Source of the DNA: Larix kaempferi
Taxonomy: Eukaryota > Streptophyta > Pinopsida > Pinales > Pinaceae
Direction of reading: 5' to 3'
Assembly (NCBI GenBank): GCA_027924585.1
Contig: BSBM01000106.1
Coordinates: 36,753,501-36,817,500 of the forward strand
DNA length: 64,000 nt
Numbering within the stretch: position 1 is the stretch's first letter; the number at the start of each line of letters is the position of its first letter. Under the pieces are notes generated by a model. That model saw only the letters and a program-made list of their open reading frames with translations, had not been told where the DNA came from and did no database searches. This document shows positions 34,714 through 47,592 of this stretch, piece by piece. The position numbers and the translations under genes are program-made.

Positions 34714-35776
34714 TCTAGTATCAGAGCACTTTCTTGGGCTCACTGGGTGAAATTTCTGCCAAATTTTTTTTTTTGCACATCTGTTGCAGGTTCGGATTTG
34801 GGAATAATCCCTATCCACTTAACTGTGGGAAGTACTTGGGCATAAGCCCTAAAACTCATTGTGAGGAGTACCATAGGAACCCCAAAGTAGCTGGCCCATT
34901 GAGGGGACCTGCCAGTGAAAAGGGCAATGACCCCTACCTGATTGACTAGTTCCCCCGTGAGGTAAACCAAGAGCTGTCCTTTGTGGCAAAGCGGTTATCA
35001 GTTTTACCTGAGCCGTGGAGTGAGGGGCACTACCCCAATACGCAAGCCGTCAGATAGCATTGGTGGCTGAGTGAAACCCCTGAACTGTTAAGAAGCCGCA
35101 CATACCTGGGGTCCATATCTATTTTCAGCTGAACTGTTGTCGATCACTGCTGCACCATTTCAGATCCAGCCGTTCAGATCCATTCTGAAAGCCATTCCAA
35201 ATCTAGTCGTTTTCAATCCATTCGACGCCGTTTCAGATCCCTCTGTTTCCACTCACTTCCGGACCATTGCAAATCCATCTGTTTCAGAACCCTTCTGAGC
35301 CGTAGCTACTCCAGTCTTTAAAAAAAAGAGTATAAAATTCAGTTTTTTCTCCATATCTCCCTTGTTTTCACTCTGCTTCCCTTGAAATTTTTGGGGAACC
35401 CCTATCATCCCATTCTTCATATTTCATTCCTGAGGACCCTATCCCCAATTCCACTTCCCAAAGCCTGAAATCCCACATTTGTCTATTTTTAGGGTTTGCC
35501 ATAACTTCCTCAGATTTCACCCAATCACCTTCAAATTTTACCACAGAGTTCCTTTCCGAATTCTGCTTCTTTGTCCCCCTCCGCCAAATTTTCCCATTCT
35601 TTCACCCCGCTTCTGAAATTCTCAGTTTTTGCTTCCCTGTCTATTCGACAGTGTTCAAAACTTAGTCAAACACCAATTACCCTTCAGATTTTTTCCCAAA
35701 TCCATATTTTCCTTTACTGAAGCAATTTCTATTTTTGTTTTTCTACCCAGTCAACCTAAAAAAAAAACTCCTAGTT

Positions 35777-38700
35777 ATGGTTGTCACCCGCGCAAGAGAA
35801 AAAACCATGGAAGAAGCACTTGCAGCCATCCAAGCCAAACTCCAGGATCTGGATGAAAAATTTCTCGGCCTCCATCTTGAACATTCAACTATGAACAACA
35901 AACGGCAGTCCGAGTCTTCATCAGACAATGGGTTCTCTTCTTCCAACAATTTCCGTGGTCCGCAGCTTGATTTTCCTCGCTTCAATGGTACTGATCCAAT
36001 TGGATGGATCTATCATGCAGAACAGTATTTCAGTCTGCATAATACTTTTGATGTCAACAAAGTTCCACTTACATCCTTTCATTTGGAACAAGCAGCTCTT
36101 CAATGGTACCATTAGTACATCAAGGCTCATGAAGAGCCAAAATGGCTAGACTTTTGCCAGCTCCTTTTGCAACGATTTGGTCCTAGTGCTTTTGATGACT
36201 TCACAGGAGCCCTCACTAAACTTTGCCAAATTGGCATTGTGAGAGAGTATCAAACCGAATTTGAGAAACTAGCCAACCACACTGAAGGATTGTCTGATGA
36301 CTTTTACCGGAGTTGTTTTATCAGTGGTCTAAAGGATGCCATCCGCTCTGAGGTCAAAATTTTCTGTCCCAACACAATGATGGAAGCCCTAGGGTTGGCT
36401 AAGTTGGAAAAAGATAAGATTGCATCCCAACAGCGCTCCAAGCCCACTTTTGTTCCCTTCCGAAATATGGGTTCTCAATGACCACCCATACCATAGGCTC
36501 CTCGACCAACTGTCTGAAACAGAGATGCAAGCACGTAGAGAAAAGGGGCTTTGCTATAATTGTGATGAGAAATTCACTCTGGGACATAGATGTGTTCAGC
36601 AAAAGCTCTATCTCTTGGATGTGGATTCTCCGCCTGCCTCTGAAATTGGTGACGAAGATCCAGAAACAATGGATGCTCAGGTCGACATTCAGGAACCGCC
36701 TATTGACCCTCCGTCTCAGGATGACCAGCCAGAGATATCTCTCCATGCTTTAGCTGGAATCACCACCCCCCAAACAATGCAGGTCAGGGGTTACTTCAAG
36801 AAGCTTCCCCTTACAATACTCATTGATTCTGGTAGCACTCATAATTTCATTGTCCCTCGGATCGCCAAACAAGTTGATTGTTTTATCCATCTTTGCTCCA
36901 ACTTTGAAGTCATGGTTGCCAATGGGGGCACCTTACCTTGCAAAGGGAAGTGTCGAAATGTGTGTATCTCTATGGGAGATTATACCTTGCGCTCTGTCAT
37001 GTTTTACTTGGCCTTAGGTGGATGTTATGTGGTTTTGGGCCCTCAATGGCTACGCACACTTGGCCCTATCTTATGGGATTTTGCTGACCTTTGGATGTAT
37101 TTTTTCCTCAATGGAAAAAAACACACAATGACAGGATTACAATCAGGGTCTCTTAGCATCATCAGTTCACATTGCATGGAAAAAATTCCTCAAGAAGAAT
37201 TCACATGGTGTCATCACTCAGATCCATTCCATTCAGATGCAACCATCAGTGGTCTCCATTGCTCCTTTGGATCTACAACAAATTCTAGATCGATATACAG
37301 GTGTCTTTGCTGAACCAATGGGATTACCACCTTCAAGGCTAGAAAAACATCGTATTCAGATCCTTCCTGGTAGTGTTCCTCCCGACATCAAGCCCTATCG
37401 CTACCCATTTCACCAAAAAACAGAGATTGAAATGATCATTCGGGACTTATTGAAGCAAGGTATTATTCGCCCAAGCACTAGTTCCTTTTCTTCTCCAGTT
37501 CTTCTTGTTCGCAAAAAAGATGGGTCATGGAGCCTCTGCATTGACTTCTGAGCACTTAATCACCTCACCATCAAGGCTAAGTTTCCAATTCCTGTTGTTG
37601 ATGAGCTTCTTGATGAGCTTCATGGGGTTCAATTTTTCTCCAAGTTGGATCTTCGTTCTGGGTATCATCAAATTCAGGTTCGTGATGGTGATATCCCTAA
37701 AATAGATTTCCGCACACATGATGGCCATTATGAGTTTTTGGTCATGCCCTTTGGCCTCACTAATGCTCCTTCCACATTCTAGGCCTTAATGAATAAAATA
37801 TTTCGGCCCTACTTGCGGAAATTCATTCTGGTATTCTTTGATGATATCCTCATCTACAGTAAAACATGGGATGAACATCTCCAGCATCTGGATCTTGTCA
37901 TGCAAATTTTATCTGACCATCATCTCCACACCAAGCAATCTAAATGTGTTTTTGGATAGAAGGAAGTTGAGTATCTCAGGCACATTATCTCAACACAACA
38001 GGTTCATGTGGATCCTGCCAAAATCAATGCCATGAACAATTGGCCGCATCCTTAGACACTCAAGAGCCTTCGTGGTTTTTTGGGGTTGACTGGCTACTAC
38101 CAGAAGTTTGTCAAGGATTATGGGAAGATTGCAGCTCCATTAACTTCTCTATTGAAAAAGGATGCTTTTACATGGACACATGCTGCTCAGTGTGCATTTG
38201 ACAAACTACAACAAGCTATGTGTACTACACTTGTTCTAGCTATGCCCGATTGTTTCCAAGCCCTTCACTATTGAGAGTGATGCTTGCGGCAATGGACTTG
38301 GAGCTGTTCTCCTTCAAGATGAACACCCCATTGCGTTCACCAACAAAGCCCTTTCAGGTAAGAATTTAGCTACCTCTACATATGAGAAGGAAATGATGGC
38401 TACTTTGCATGCAATACAGAAGTGGCGACCATACCTATTAGGGAATCATTTCTGCATCAAGACTGATCACCAGAGTCTGAAATATTTCTTGGAATAGCAT
38501 GTCTCCTCCCCAGCACAACAGAAATGGGTTAGCAAACTCATGGGTTATGACTATGAGGTCACTTACAAGAAGGGTAAAGACAATATTGTGGCAGATGCTC
38601 TTTCTCGCACATTTGATTCCCAAGGTTCTCTTTCAACTATTTCTATGCCTGTTCCAAATTGATTGCAATCTATTCAACAGGGTTATGTCAATGAATCTTC

Positions 38701-40084
38701 CTTATCTCAAATCATCCAACGCTTGAACAATAACCCTTCTATTGTACCACATTACTCTTGGGATGGTTCTTCTCTGAGATACAAGGGTCATCTGGTGCTT
38801 CCCCAGAGCATAGATCTTCAACAGGCTGTCTTCTATGAACTCCATGCTTCTCCATTGACAGGGCACTCTGGGTTCCTCAAAACGTATGAACGGGCATGGT
38901 GTAACTTCTTTTGGCAGGGCATGAAAAGGACAATTCAACAGATGGTGGCTGAATGTGATACCTGCCAGTGCAATAAGGGTGAAACAACACTCCTTCCAGG
39001 ATTGCTCGAACCCTTGCCCATACCTACATGGATTTGGACAGATATTTCTATGGATTTCATTAAAGGGCTCCCTAAATCTAGCAGGAAGACAGTGATTCTC
39101 ATTGCGGTTGATCGCCTCTCCAAATATAGTCATTTTTGTGCTCTCAACCATCCCTATACAGCCTCCTCAGTCACTCAAATTTTCTTGGACCAAATCTTTC
39201 ATATTCATGGCATCCCTTCTTCCATTGTCTCGGATCGTGATGCGACTTTCACCAGTCATTTTTGGACAGAACTATTTCGCCACACTGGCACCAAACTAAA
39301 GATGAGTTCAGGGTATCACCCACAAATAGATGGTCAGACTGAAATTATCAATAAATGCTTGGAAACTTATCTTCATTGCTTCACCTCTGAAAAACAACAT
39401 CAGTGGGCAAAGTGGCTCCCTCTCGCTGAATGGTGGTACAATACCTCTTACCACACTACCTCTAAAATGACCCCATATGAAGCAGTCTATGGTCAGGAAC
39501 CTCTAGTTCTTCTTCCATACACCCCCAACAGTTCACCAGTTCAGGAAGTTGACACGGTCCTTTGAAACCGCGATCAGATTCTTCGCATTTTGCGGGACAA
39601 TCTTCACATGGCAAGAAATCGGATGAAGCAACAAGCTGATCAGCACCGTTCTGAACACACTTTTCAAGTAGGAGATATGGTTTTTCTTCGTCTCCAGCCA
39701 TACAAGAAATCCTCCCTGAAACTCAAAGGGTGTCATAAGCTCAATCCAAAGTTCTATGGGCCATATCGGACTCTTCAGAAGATTGGGTTCATTGCTTATA
39801 AATTGGAACTTCCTCCTTATTCCCGCATTCATCCAGTATTTCATGTCTCTTGTCTGAAGAAAGTTCTTGGCACCAACATCAGTGGACAAACTATTTTACC
39901 CGAACTAGATAATGAAGGATCCATCCTTTTGGAGTCGGAGGCCATCCTCAATCGGTGCACTCGTCAGCTTCGCTCTCGCTCTATCATAGAGGTCTTAATT
40001 CAGTGGCACGACATGCAACCAGAGGATGCTACATGGGAACCACTCCTTCAGATTCAACAACAATTTCCACATCTAAAGCTTTGA
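35777..40084 (+). pseudogene. Gypsy element 1 gag-pol with chromodomain
   Basis: Start at the ATG 35777 (MVVTRAREKTMEEALAAIQA). In order: gag (FPRFNGTDPIGWIYHAEQYF, WLDFCQLLLQRFGPSAFDDF); zinc knuckle CYNCDEKFTLGHRC (about 36553); retropepsin LIDSGSTHNFI with intact DSG (36824); RT ([42 protein letters not shown] at about 37837); RNase H (38275-38640); integrase (CDTCQCNKGE, DISMDFIKGLPKS, IVSDRDATFTSHFWTELF, DGQTEIINKCLE); and a C-terminal chromodomain (RSRSIIEVLIQWHDMQPEDA) that in chromoviruses guides insertion to marked chromatin. Stops include those at 36113, 36479, 37549, 37780, 37957, 38053, 38496, 38659 and 39563, and a frameshift falls near 38250. Compared with element 2, most stops are single C-to-T or G-to-A changes. 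Confidence 0.9.
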
Positions 40085-40113
40085 GGACAAAGATTTTTTT
40101 AAGGGGGAGGGGA

Positions 40114-40487
40114 TGTTAGGAACCCATGTATGTACTTTGTTAGTATATTGTTGTTGGAGGCATATGCTTTGTAAGTCATCCCGTAGTATTTGTTGATCAA
40201 TAGTTTGTGTTATTGTTGTTGGCGCATATGCTTTGTAAGTCGCCCGTAGTATTGTTGATCCATAGTTTGTAGTGGCCCATGGTTTTGACCCATAGTATTG
40301 GTGCCTAGACTTATTATATAAGTGTGTGTTGAGACCTATGAAGGCATGGTGAAGTTATTTGTATTGAGCTTGCTCAAGGAGGTTGCCCCCTCGAAGTGGC
40401 CTGTGATCAATATAAAAGTGATTCTGAGTTCTGTCATTTCTGCTATTTCGCATATTCTTATTAATTAATTGTTGCAGGTGCTTCACA
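40114..40487 (+). repeat. Gypsy element 1, 3' LTR
   Basis: 374 bp, tgttaggaaccc to cttcaca, followed by target duplication gatta. Confidence 0.9.
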
Positions 40488-40589
40488 GATTAAGTACTAA
40501 ATATATTTTGATATTCTGTTGCGTGAAAAAAATTACTAATGACCTTTTGATAAATGTGTTTGACAATATATAATGCCATTGGAAATTAG

Positions 40590-41090
40590 GGGGAATTCAT
40601 GCCTTACAGATGACTTAAGGAATGCCATAAGTCGATTGTCAACATTTACAAGGTATGTGGTTATATGAAATGTTCATGTGTGAGAGACATAGAGATATTA
40701 TATTACATTTTAATTTTTTACTGAAGATTCATACTAATTTACTGTTCTTATTTTAGGTGGGTGACCTCCAAGGAGATCCACGAATGTGAAGTGCCAAAAT
40801 GGAAGAAGGAAATTGCATAAATTGTATGTGTATTTGAGGAGTTCCCTACAAGTTTCATGGACCTACAAGTCCATTTACTTATACACCTAGTCGATGACAT
40901 TGAATTGGCGGGTGTCGTATCAATGAGGTGGATGTTTTTATTTGAGAGGTATATGAAAGCTCTAAAAAGAAATGTCCAACAAAAGGCACGTCCAGAGGGT
41001 TGCATGGTTGAAGGGTATGTATTGAATGAAGCATTTTTCTTCCTATGTGAATTCCTTGGTAAGGATTTTGAAGTTGCGCCACACTTCTAG
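40590..41090 (+). pseudogene. CACTA transposase, DUF4218-like 3' part
   Basis: Continues the gene split by gypsy element 1. Exon 40570-40653 (GNSCLTDDLRNAISRLSTFT) is followed by 40757-41090 (WVTSKEIHECEVPKWKKEIA, a stop at about 40818, FEEFPTSFMDLQVHLLIHLV, SMRWMFLFERYMKALKRNVQ, RPEGCMVEGYVLNEAFFFL). This is the DUF4218 region that follows TNP2 in plant CACTA proteins (usually HL.VHL..E....GPV..RWMYPFERYMK). Length and order fit the family. Confidence 0.85.
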
Positions 41091-41327
41091 AATGAAGAAT
41101 GGGGATCAGATAGCATTGATGGATAAAAAACAAAATCTAATGGTGTTCAAGTAGAAATTAGTAATTAAATTCATTATCATTTTGGTTTTTTTTTCTTGCA
41201 ATCATTAATTTACTCTGTAATTTACATATCAAATTAACAGCATGACATTTGGAGTTTGAAATAAACATTTTGACATGTAATAAGTGTAGACGAAAGTCTT
41301 ATACTCAACAACTTCATTCTGTACCAC

Positions 41328-42357
41328 ATGGACTTTATGAACAAATGGATTGATCTGTATGATAATAAGAGAGAAGAAGTGTTAGAAGCAAGGAGACGGT
41401 TTAAGAGATTGAACCTAAGGAATACTCCACTTCCTACTTATCTTCTTGGGGAATGGGGTAAATATTGCACACTAGAATGGGTTACTGAACAAATTCAAAA
41501 TCAAATAGAAGATGCGGGTATATATTCAAACATAACAGAATATGAAATCAACATGTCTAAAGGATTTGAAAGAAAGGTACAGTTGGAATTTTGCAAAATG
41601 TTGTTTCCTTATAGTTTTGACACTATTAACTATTTTAATATTCGTCATTATATTTGTTTTCACTGAAATATATGTTTTTTCACAAGCGATGAAATATCCA
41701 ACAATGTGGGCATATGGTCGACATTATCATGTAGAAAGTGTAGATGTCAAGAGACGATCCTTCGATTGTGGCATCATGGTTGACTTCAAGCAATCCATTC
41801 AAGCAAGCTCAAATATAAGAATATTATTGAAGGGAATCTACAATATGTTGGGAAAATACAAGAAATTATTGCGTTGGATTACCACTCTTTTAAATGTTGT
41901 ATTTTTAAGTGTATATAATATGAAGCATTTGAGAGGAGACGAAGACATGATACCCATATTGGATTGTTTTCTATAGATTCATCAAGGTTCCTACCGGAGT
42001 TTAAGGATCCTTATGTTCTACCAATTCATTGTGAGCAGGTATTTCTTTAACTCAAACAAGAAGCGGTAGTGATCATTAATCTATTAATTCATAGTTTATT
42101 GTGAATATATACATGTGTTTGTTAATCAATAAAATTGTTATAACATGCGTCTAATATATCTATGTCATTCATGTCTGGGTATTTTTCTATGAAGATATTT
42201 TGGAGACGAAGTGGATATTTGTCATACATTATGATACAATATTAAGACATGTATTTGTAGATGCATTAGTGGATACTAAGCAAAACAATGATGGCCCAAA
42301 AAATGAGAGAGGTGGATTATAGAAAATCGAGGAAATTGACATCCATGATGATGTTGA
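41328..42357 (+). pseudogene. CACTA transposase, DUF4216-like C-terminal part
   Basis: First frame 41328-41666 (KWIDLYDNKREEVLEARRRF, LPTYLLGEWGKYCTLEW). Then frames with shifts, MWAYGRHYHVESVDVKRRSF, LDYHSFKCCIFKC and IGLFSIDSSRFLPEFKDPYV, followed by PIHCEQVF, an intron-like gap 42040-42195 and HYDTILRHVFVDALVDTKQN. This pattern (a small domain reporting YG.I..I..LDY..F....FKC.W, then DPF.LA.Q..QVFYV) is that of DUF4216 at the end of CACTA proteins. It ends at the LTR-derived palindrome at 42358, so the 3' subterminal repeats and terminus of this CACTA element are missing. Confidence 0.65.
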
Positions 42358-43114
42358 TGTTGAAATTTGGTTGAGATTTGATATTTAATTCTTTTAGATA
42401 CAAAGACTTGAAGCAATGAGACAATTCAATCACATGAAATTCATACAACCATAACACAAGATATACCCTAGGGAAAATCCTCAAAACAATGAGAACAAAA
42501 ACCCCAACAACTCTTCTTAGTATAATATAATGGATAGCAGAGAATGTCTTTCTTTTACAACATAGTAGATTGCTTTCGAAAGATAAGAGAACACCAAACA
42601 CTCTTGGTGAAGATATGGAAGCAATAGAGAAGAGAGATCAATCGTATGTGTTTTCCAATGTGCCCAACACATCAATAACAAGCAAGAACAATAACATGCA
42701 CAAAGAGAAGTGCCTTGCCTTCAATGGAGAAGAGAATTCACTTCACATTGAAGGTAAGGAACTTCTCTTTGTGCAGGTTATTGTTCTTGCTTGTTATTGA
42801 TGTGTTGGCCACATTGGAAAACACATTCGATTGATCTCTCTTATCTATTACTTCCATATATTCACCAAGATTGGTTGTTGATCTCTTATCCTCTGAAGGT
42901 AATCTACTATGTTGTAAAAGAAATACATTCTCTGCTATCCATTATATTATCTTGAGAAGAATTGTTGGGGTTTTTGTTCTCATTGTTTTGAGGATTTTCC
43001 CCAGGTTATATCTTGTGCTATGGTTGTATGAATTTCATGTGATTGAATTGTCTCATTGCTTCAAGTCTCTGCATCTAAAAGAATTAAAGATTAAAATTCA
43101 ACCAAATTTCAACA
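42358..43114. repeat. Palindrome of two 369-bp LTR arms
   Basis: Left arm 42358-42726 and right arm 42746-43114 are inverted copies with few mismatches and equal length, separated by a 19-base spacer (42727-42745). Each arm ends outward in (a/c)caaatttcaaca. The right arm is followed at once by tggtatcagagctc, a primer-binding site. The arms are therefore the 3' portion of a copia-type LTR in head-to-head orientation. Long open frames on both strands (42317-42601 minus, 42871-43137 plus) are just the same LTR read twice. Confidence 0.85.
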
Positions 43115-44174
43115 TGGTATCAGAGCTCAGGGCGTGAAGAACTGAGGATCTTAGGCTGTGATCAAATAAAAGCTTGGGATGGACCTCTAAGGGTCTCAAT
43201 TGAAGAATTTTTTAGTATGATGATTTATGTGAGAGATTTGTTAGAGGATAGAGGTATTATTTTCAATCATTGATTTCAGATCATAGGGGAACAAAATGTT
43301 TGGTACTTTTGCAAGAACTCGACTAGCTCCAAGATGTGAAACAGAGAATTCATATAGTATGCGCAAGGTTCATTTTATGAAGTAAAGAGAGAAGACTATG
43401 AATAGTTCCTTGAATTCTCAAAAGAACATTAGAACTTGGCACAGAGACAAAGGTATGGATACAAGTTGCGTATATACAAGAATGAAGATTTACAATTCCA
43501 GTTACAGGAATAAATATTTACAGTTATAAGAGTGAATAACCATTGGCAACTATAGGAATATCAATTCTGTGTGTTCAAGTGAATAAAATATTAATACCAT
43601 GTGACAGGGATCTCCAGAGATGTTTTTTGGATGAATGTCATTGAATATAAGTCTTGAATATGTGCTAAGAAGGAGAATAGAATTGAATATGTTGTAGATT
43701 GACAGATAAGAAAACCATTTTACTTTAGGGTGGCAGGGTAGTGCTTGAGAGAGTATTTTCTTGCTTGCTCGGTTAGTTGGTGCTTAAATAGGATTGGTGT
43801 CCTCGTCCACTTGACAGGTTGGTTCCTGCAATATTGAGCCTCAAGAGGATTGGTGTCCTCTCAACAGGTCTCCGCTTGTTGATTGCAAGTTGAAGCCTAC
43901 CAGTTTGTAAGTAGGTGCTTATAAGAGGAAGGGTGTCCTCACAAGTGGAAACATGTTGTAATGAATTGAATTTGGTTAATAAAATGATATTAAGTGGTTT
44001 TCTCCCTCATTGGGTTTACACATTAAATCCGTGTGTCTCATGTGTGTGAATGCAATTATTGGTTAGGATTAATAATATGCTAGTAGTTACTGTAGTTAAG
44101 TAGTTGAAATAAAAATTGTTAAAAAATGCTCAGTATTGATTCACCCCCCCAAAGTACTGCTAAATATTTCAACA
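43115..44174 (+). mobile_element. Copia leader piece and LTR 3' end
   Basis: Begins with the primer-binding site tggtatcagagc (43115-43126) and about 150 bp of leader-like sequence. From about 43290 the sequence is LTR-like and ends in gattcacccccccaaagtac and atttcaaca (44174), a typical plant copia LTR end. It abuts gypsy pol sequence directly, so it marks an insertion into that older element. Its left boundary and any target duplication could not be found. No protein is readable. Confidence 0.5.
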
Positions 44175-45268
44175 GGTGCTCCCCATGGAGACACACTTGG
44201 CCTAATGTATTTATTTTCCAACAGTTTCTGCAATTGCATTTTCAGCTCTAGCATCTTTGGGGCACTCATCCTATAAGGTGTCTTAGAAACTAGTGCAGTT
44301 TATGGCACAAGATCAATTGTAAAATCAATGTCTCTCTTTGGAAGGGGCATTGGTACCTCATCGGGGAATACATCCTTGAAAAATTGCAGCATTCTATAAT
44401 CCTCCAATCTCACATATTCCTTTTCTATTATTCCCTCTACATGTCCTGCGTACAACTGGCAACCTTTTATGGAGAACGTCTTCAGTTGCATGGTCGAAAT
44501 TTGTCTAAAAAAAACATCCTTTTGGATGCCTCTTTCTGTGTTAGGGTTTCCTTCTTCATCCATGCACTCAAATGTATTTTTGTAGCAGTCAAGATTCACT
44601 CTACGTGCTTCCAACCAATCCATCCCAATGAGAACACCATAAGAACCAAGTGCAAAATTTTCAAATATTATATTGTAAATATCCCATTCATTTCCAATGG
44701 ACAATTCTTCATTAGCTCACTGACTTTTCTCTTGGTTCCAATGGCTACTGAACCAACCATGATATTCCATGCTTTGTTTTATTAAAAGCACAAAGTTCAA
44801 CCATTATGGGAGTGATATAATTGTGAGTAGAACCAAAGTCAATCAAAATGGAAATAGATCGCTTGGTAATCTTACCTATAAATTTAACCATAATTGATTG
44901 ATGGTCTGCTTGATGGTCCTCTAACGCTGCATAAATTCTTGGACGTAGTAAACTTGCTTCCCACTCGCATTCCGATGTAGAAAATATCTAAGCCTATGGT
45001 ATCCTCCACATCTTTATCATTTAAGTGGTTCTCTCTACTCTCTTGGATTGTCTCACAACATCCTAGCTAGTTTATCCATACCCTATGGTGGTTGTCATTG
45101 TTGATTTTTGAACTGAGGAGGCTTGAACCCTTCATTCCTTTGGTCTAGCCTCTCCTTCTTCTTGTTCGTCCATGCCTTCTAGAATTATGGCCTGCTTTTA
45201 TTTTTCTCATAGCAGTACTTGGCCTTCCTTAAGGATTCCTCTAGAGTTCATGGTTCATACTCGATCAT
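44175..45268 (-). pseudogene. Gypsy gag-protease-RT fragment
   Basis: Minus strand. The gag end (ESLRKAKYCYEKNKSRP, then KKERLDQRNEGFKPPQFKNQ) is followed by a degenerate knuckle region and RIYAALEDHQADHQSIMVKF. The protease ILIDFGSTHNYI has DFG instead of DSG. Then come LGSYGVLIGMDWLEARRVNL, RLEDYRMLQFFKDVFPDEV and KRDIDFTIDLVP, and after a stop [11 protein letters not shown] and [11 protein letters not shown], the first RT strand. It is cut there at 44175 by the LTR end. The rest of RT, RNase H and integrase are missing from the window. The family is a Ty3/gypsy lineage different from the two elements with chromodomains nearby. Confidence 0.8.
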
Positions 45269-47146
45269 ATCCTTTTAGGACTGGGGTAGCTGTTACGGAG
45301 AAAAAAATCCTATGGCTTGGGGTAGACCACAACAGACAGATGACTACCAAAAATAAACTCAATTCCCAATGCATGCTATATAAATGTAAATGCTAAGATG
45401 TGGAATAAAATACCAACCTTCAACTGGACGTTTGATGTAGATCCCCATTGAGATTTCAAATCTCTACACTTGAACCTATAGCTTAGTCTCAAAAATAAAC
45501 ACAAGCAAGTGCACATAATATATGAAAGATGTTAGCATAAACAATAGCATAGTCCATGAGATAATAAGCAAATGCACCCAATGATAATAAACCATTCACA
45601 ACATAAATTGGACGAGAAAATCAGTATTTATATTAATGTAAACAAGAAGTACATGATACAACCTCTTGCCGGAAACTCATATGAACCGAGAACTAGGTCC
45701 CTCCACTTGTGTTTCCACCACTTCAATCCCCCATGCAATGGAAAACTCACGAGTAAAGGAATGAGTCCTTCGCAAGATATGGAAGAGTTTGGTAGGTGAA
45801 CATAAAGGGTTCACAACAACTAGGATCAATGGATGTAGACTCAAGCTATGGAAAAAATCCAATAGAGTTTCGACGCTCTCTCCTTCTCCTCCTTCCATGC
45901 ACCATAATATCTCAATATATAACCCTCCAAAGGTAGGTAAAGGTCGAATTGAGTTGTTTCAGGATACATGGAGGGCCAAAGGTCACAATGGCCACTTTTT
46001 GGAGTAAGAAAATAGATTTTTTACTATTATTTACCATTTAACTCGATGTACATGGGCTATAATAGTACATCCTGCGTATGCGCAAGTTGCAGTCAAGCAG
46101 CTTGCGTACAGGAACAAAAATAGGGAAACAAGGGTTCCTGGAGGACAAAAAGTGGTTCCAAGTCAATCAAATGAATAACAGATCTCAAAGAGTATAAATG
46201 TTCACAAGGTGGAAAAATATGTTGTAACAAATGCACCCTAATGTGTGAGGTCATAGAAGGTACTACGATGGCCGAAATACATTATAAATCTCAGAAGTGG
46301 AGTGACAGAGGCAGAAATGGAAGGAGTAGCCCACTTGTCATAATACAATTATATCTCTAAATACATTTTGGTACAATACATAGCAATCTAATACAATGGC
46401 CATGAATAGGCAGTATATAGTGAATACATGTCATGAGTGGTCATAGCCATGACCCAGTATACAGTAAGATATGGTCTCCTACTGAAGAGGAAACAGTTGA
46501 TGCAAACTGAAGGTACAAACTACTGATGTATGAGACTAATCTCTCATAAGTACAATCATGATCACCAGTAGCATACTAAATTCCACTGAAGTCTGGGGTC
46601 TTCTACACAAATCATCTACAGTGCATGCCCTATCAAGCGAATAAAGGTGTTGATGTCGAACCTAATGTGGCATCGTCTGATTACCAATCATTGATGTATA
46701 CTGTTAACAGACGCAAGATAACTCACCAATAATGAAAATGGGAATCAAGGACTAGAAGATTAACCAGCCAGTGGAGTAAGATATGAGAAACAAGTACAAC
46801 TCCTAAGGTCCTACTAATGCCCCGACTCATGATGAATGGAGTGGAGATGAATCCTATGTTCAAAGGTGACATGACAGCTGCCAATAAGAGGTAGTAAATA
46901 TTTTTCGTCCTGCTTTTTCAGTTATATGATTTTTTTGGTCTTTTCCATGTTATGAAAGCTTGAAAGAGAATAAAATTTCTTATAGTACAACAAGTGAGGG
47001 AATGAGTGTCAAGTGCCAACAAACTAGTTCCAAGTAGTGGAACATACATATGATCAATGTAAGGAAGCATGTGCAAGATGTGGACACCTGGGGGGTGTTC
47101 CCTCAAGTTAAGGGTCATCAAGATGTGAAGGATAAATGGAGGCTCT
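45269..47146. other. Unassigned, possibly old LTR sequence
   Basis: 1.9 kb without a recognised gene. It may contain leader or LTR of the gypsy fragment on its left, but no TG/CA ends, primer-binding site or repeat partner were seen. Confidence 0.35.
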
Positions 47147-47218
47147 CACTATGGAATTATGACCTAAAATTCGACGAGAAAATCCCACAAGATCCGACGA
47201 AAAGGACTGTGTCATCAG

Positions 47219-47592
47219 TGTTAGGAACCCATGTCTTTCCTTTGTTAGTATATTGTTGTTGGACGCATATGCTTTGTAAGTCATCCCATAGTATTTGTTG
47301 ATCAATAGTTTGTGTTATTGTTGTTTGGCGCATATGCTTTGTAAGTCGCCCATAGTATTGTTGATCCATAGTTTGTATTGGCCCATGGTTTTGACACATA
47401 GTATTGGCGCCTAGACTTAGTATATAAGTGTGTGTTGAGGCCTATGAAGGCACCGTGAAGTTATTTGTATTGAGCTTGCTCAAAGGAGGTTTCCCCCTCG
47501 AAGTGGCTTGCGATCAATAAAAGTGATTCTGAGTTCTGTTATTTCTGCTATCTCGTGTATTTTCATTAATTAATTGTTGCAAGTTCTTCACA
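47219..47592 (+). repeat. Gypsy element 2, 5' LTR
   Basis: 374 bp, tgttaggaaccc to cttcaca, with the same TATA region as element 1. Confidence 0.9.

Larger units (their letters stand above)
34339..40487 (+). mobile_element. Chromodomain Ty3/gypsy element 1
   Basis: A complete 6149-bp insertion with 5' LTR 34339-34713, 3' LTR 40114-40487 and a perfect 5-bp target duplication gatta at 34334-34338 and 40488-40492. The primer-binding site begins at 34715 (ctagtatcagagc, one change from the initiator-tRNA match), and the polypurine tract aagggggagggga is 40101-40113. It sits in an intron of the CACTA transposase gene, in the same orientation. The two LTRs differ at only a few per cent of positions by eye, so the insertion is fairly recent. 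Confidence 0.95.

Noticed and set aside
42317-43137. Two similar proteins of about 90 residues on opposite strands
   Set aside because: Both are translations of the two arms of the LTR palindrome, not genes.
43290-44174. Solo LTR with defined ends
   Set aside because: The right end is convincing, but I could not find a TG start with a matching 5-bp flank (ggtgc), so only the end is claimed.
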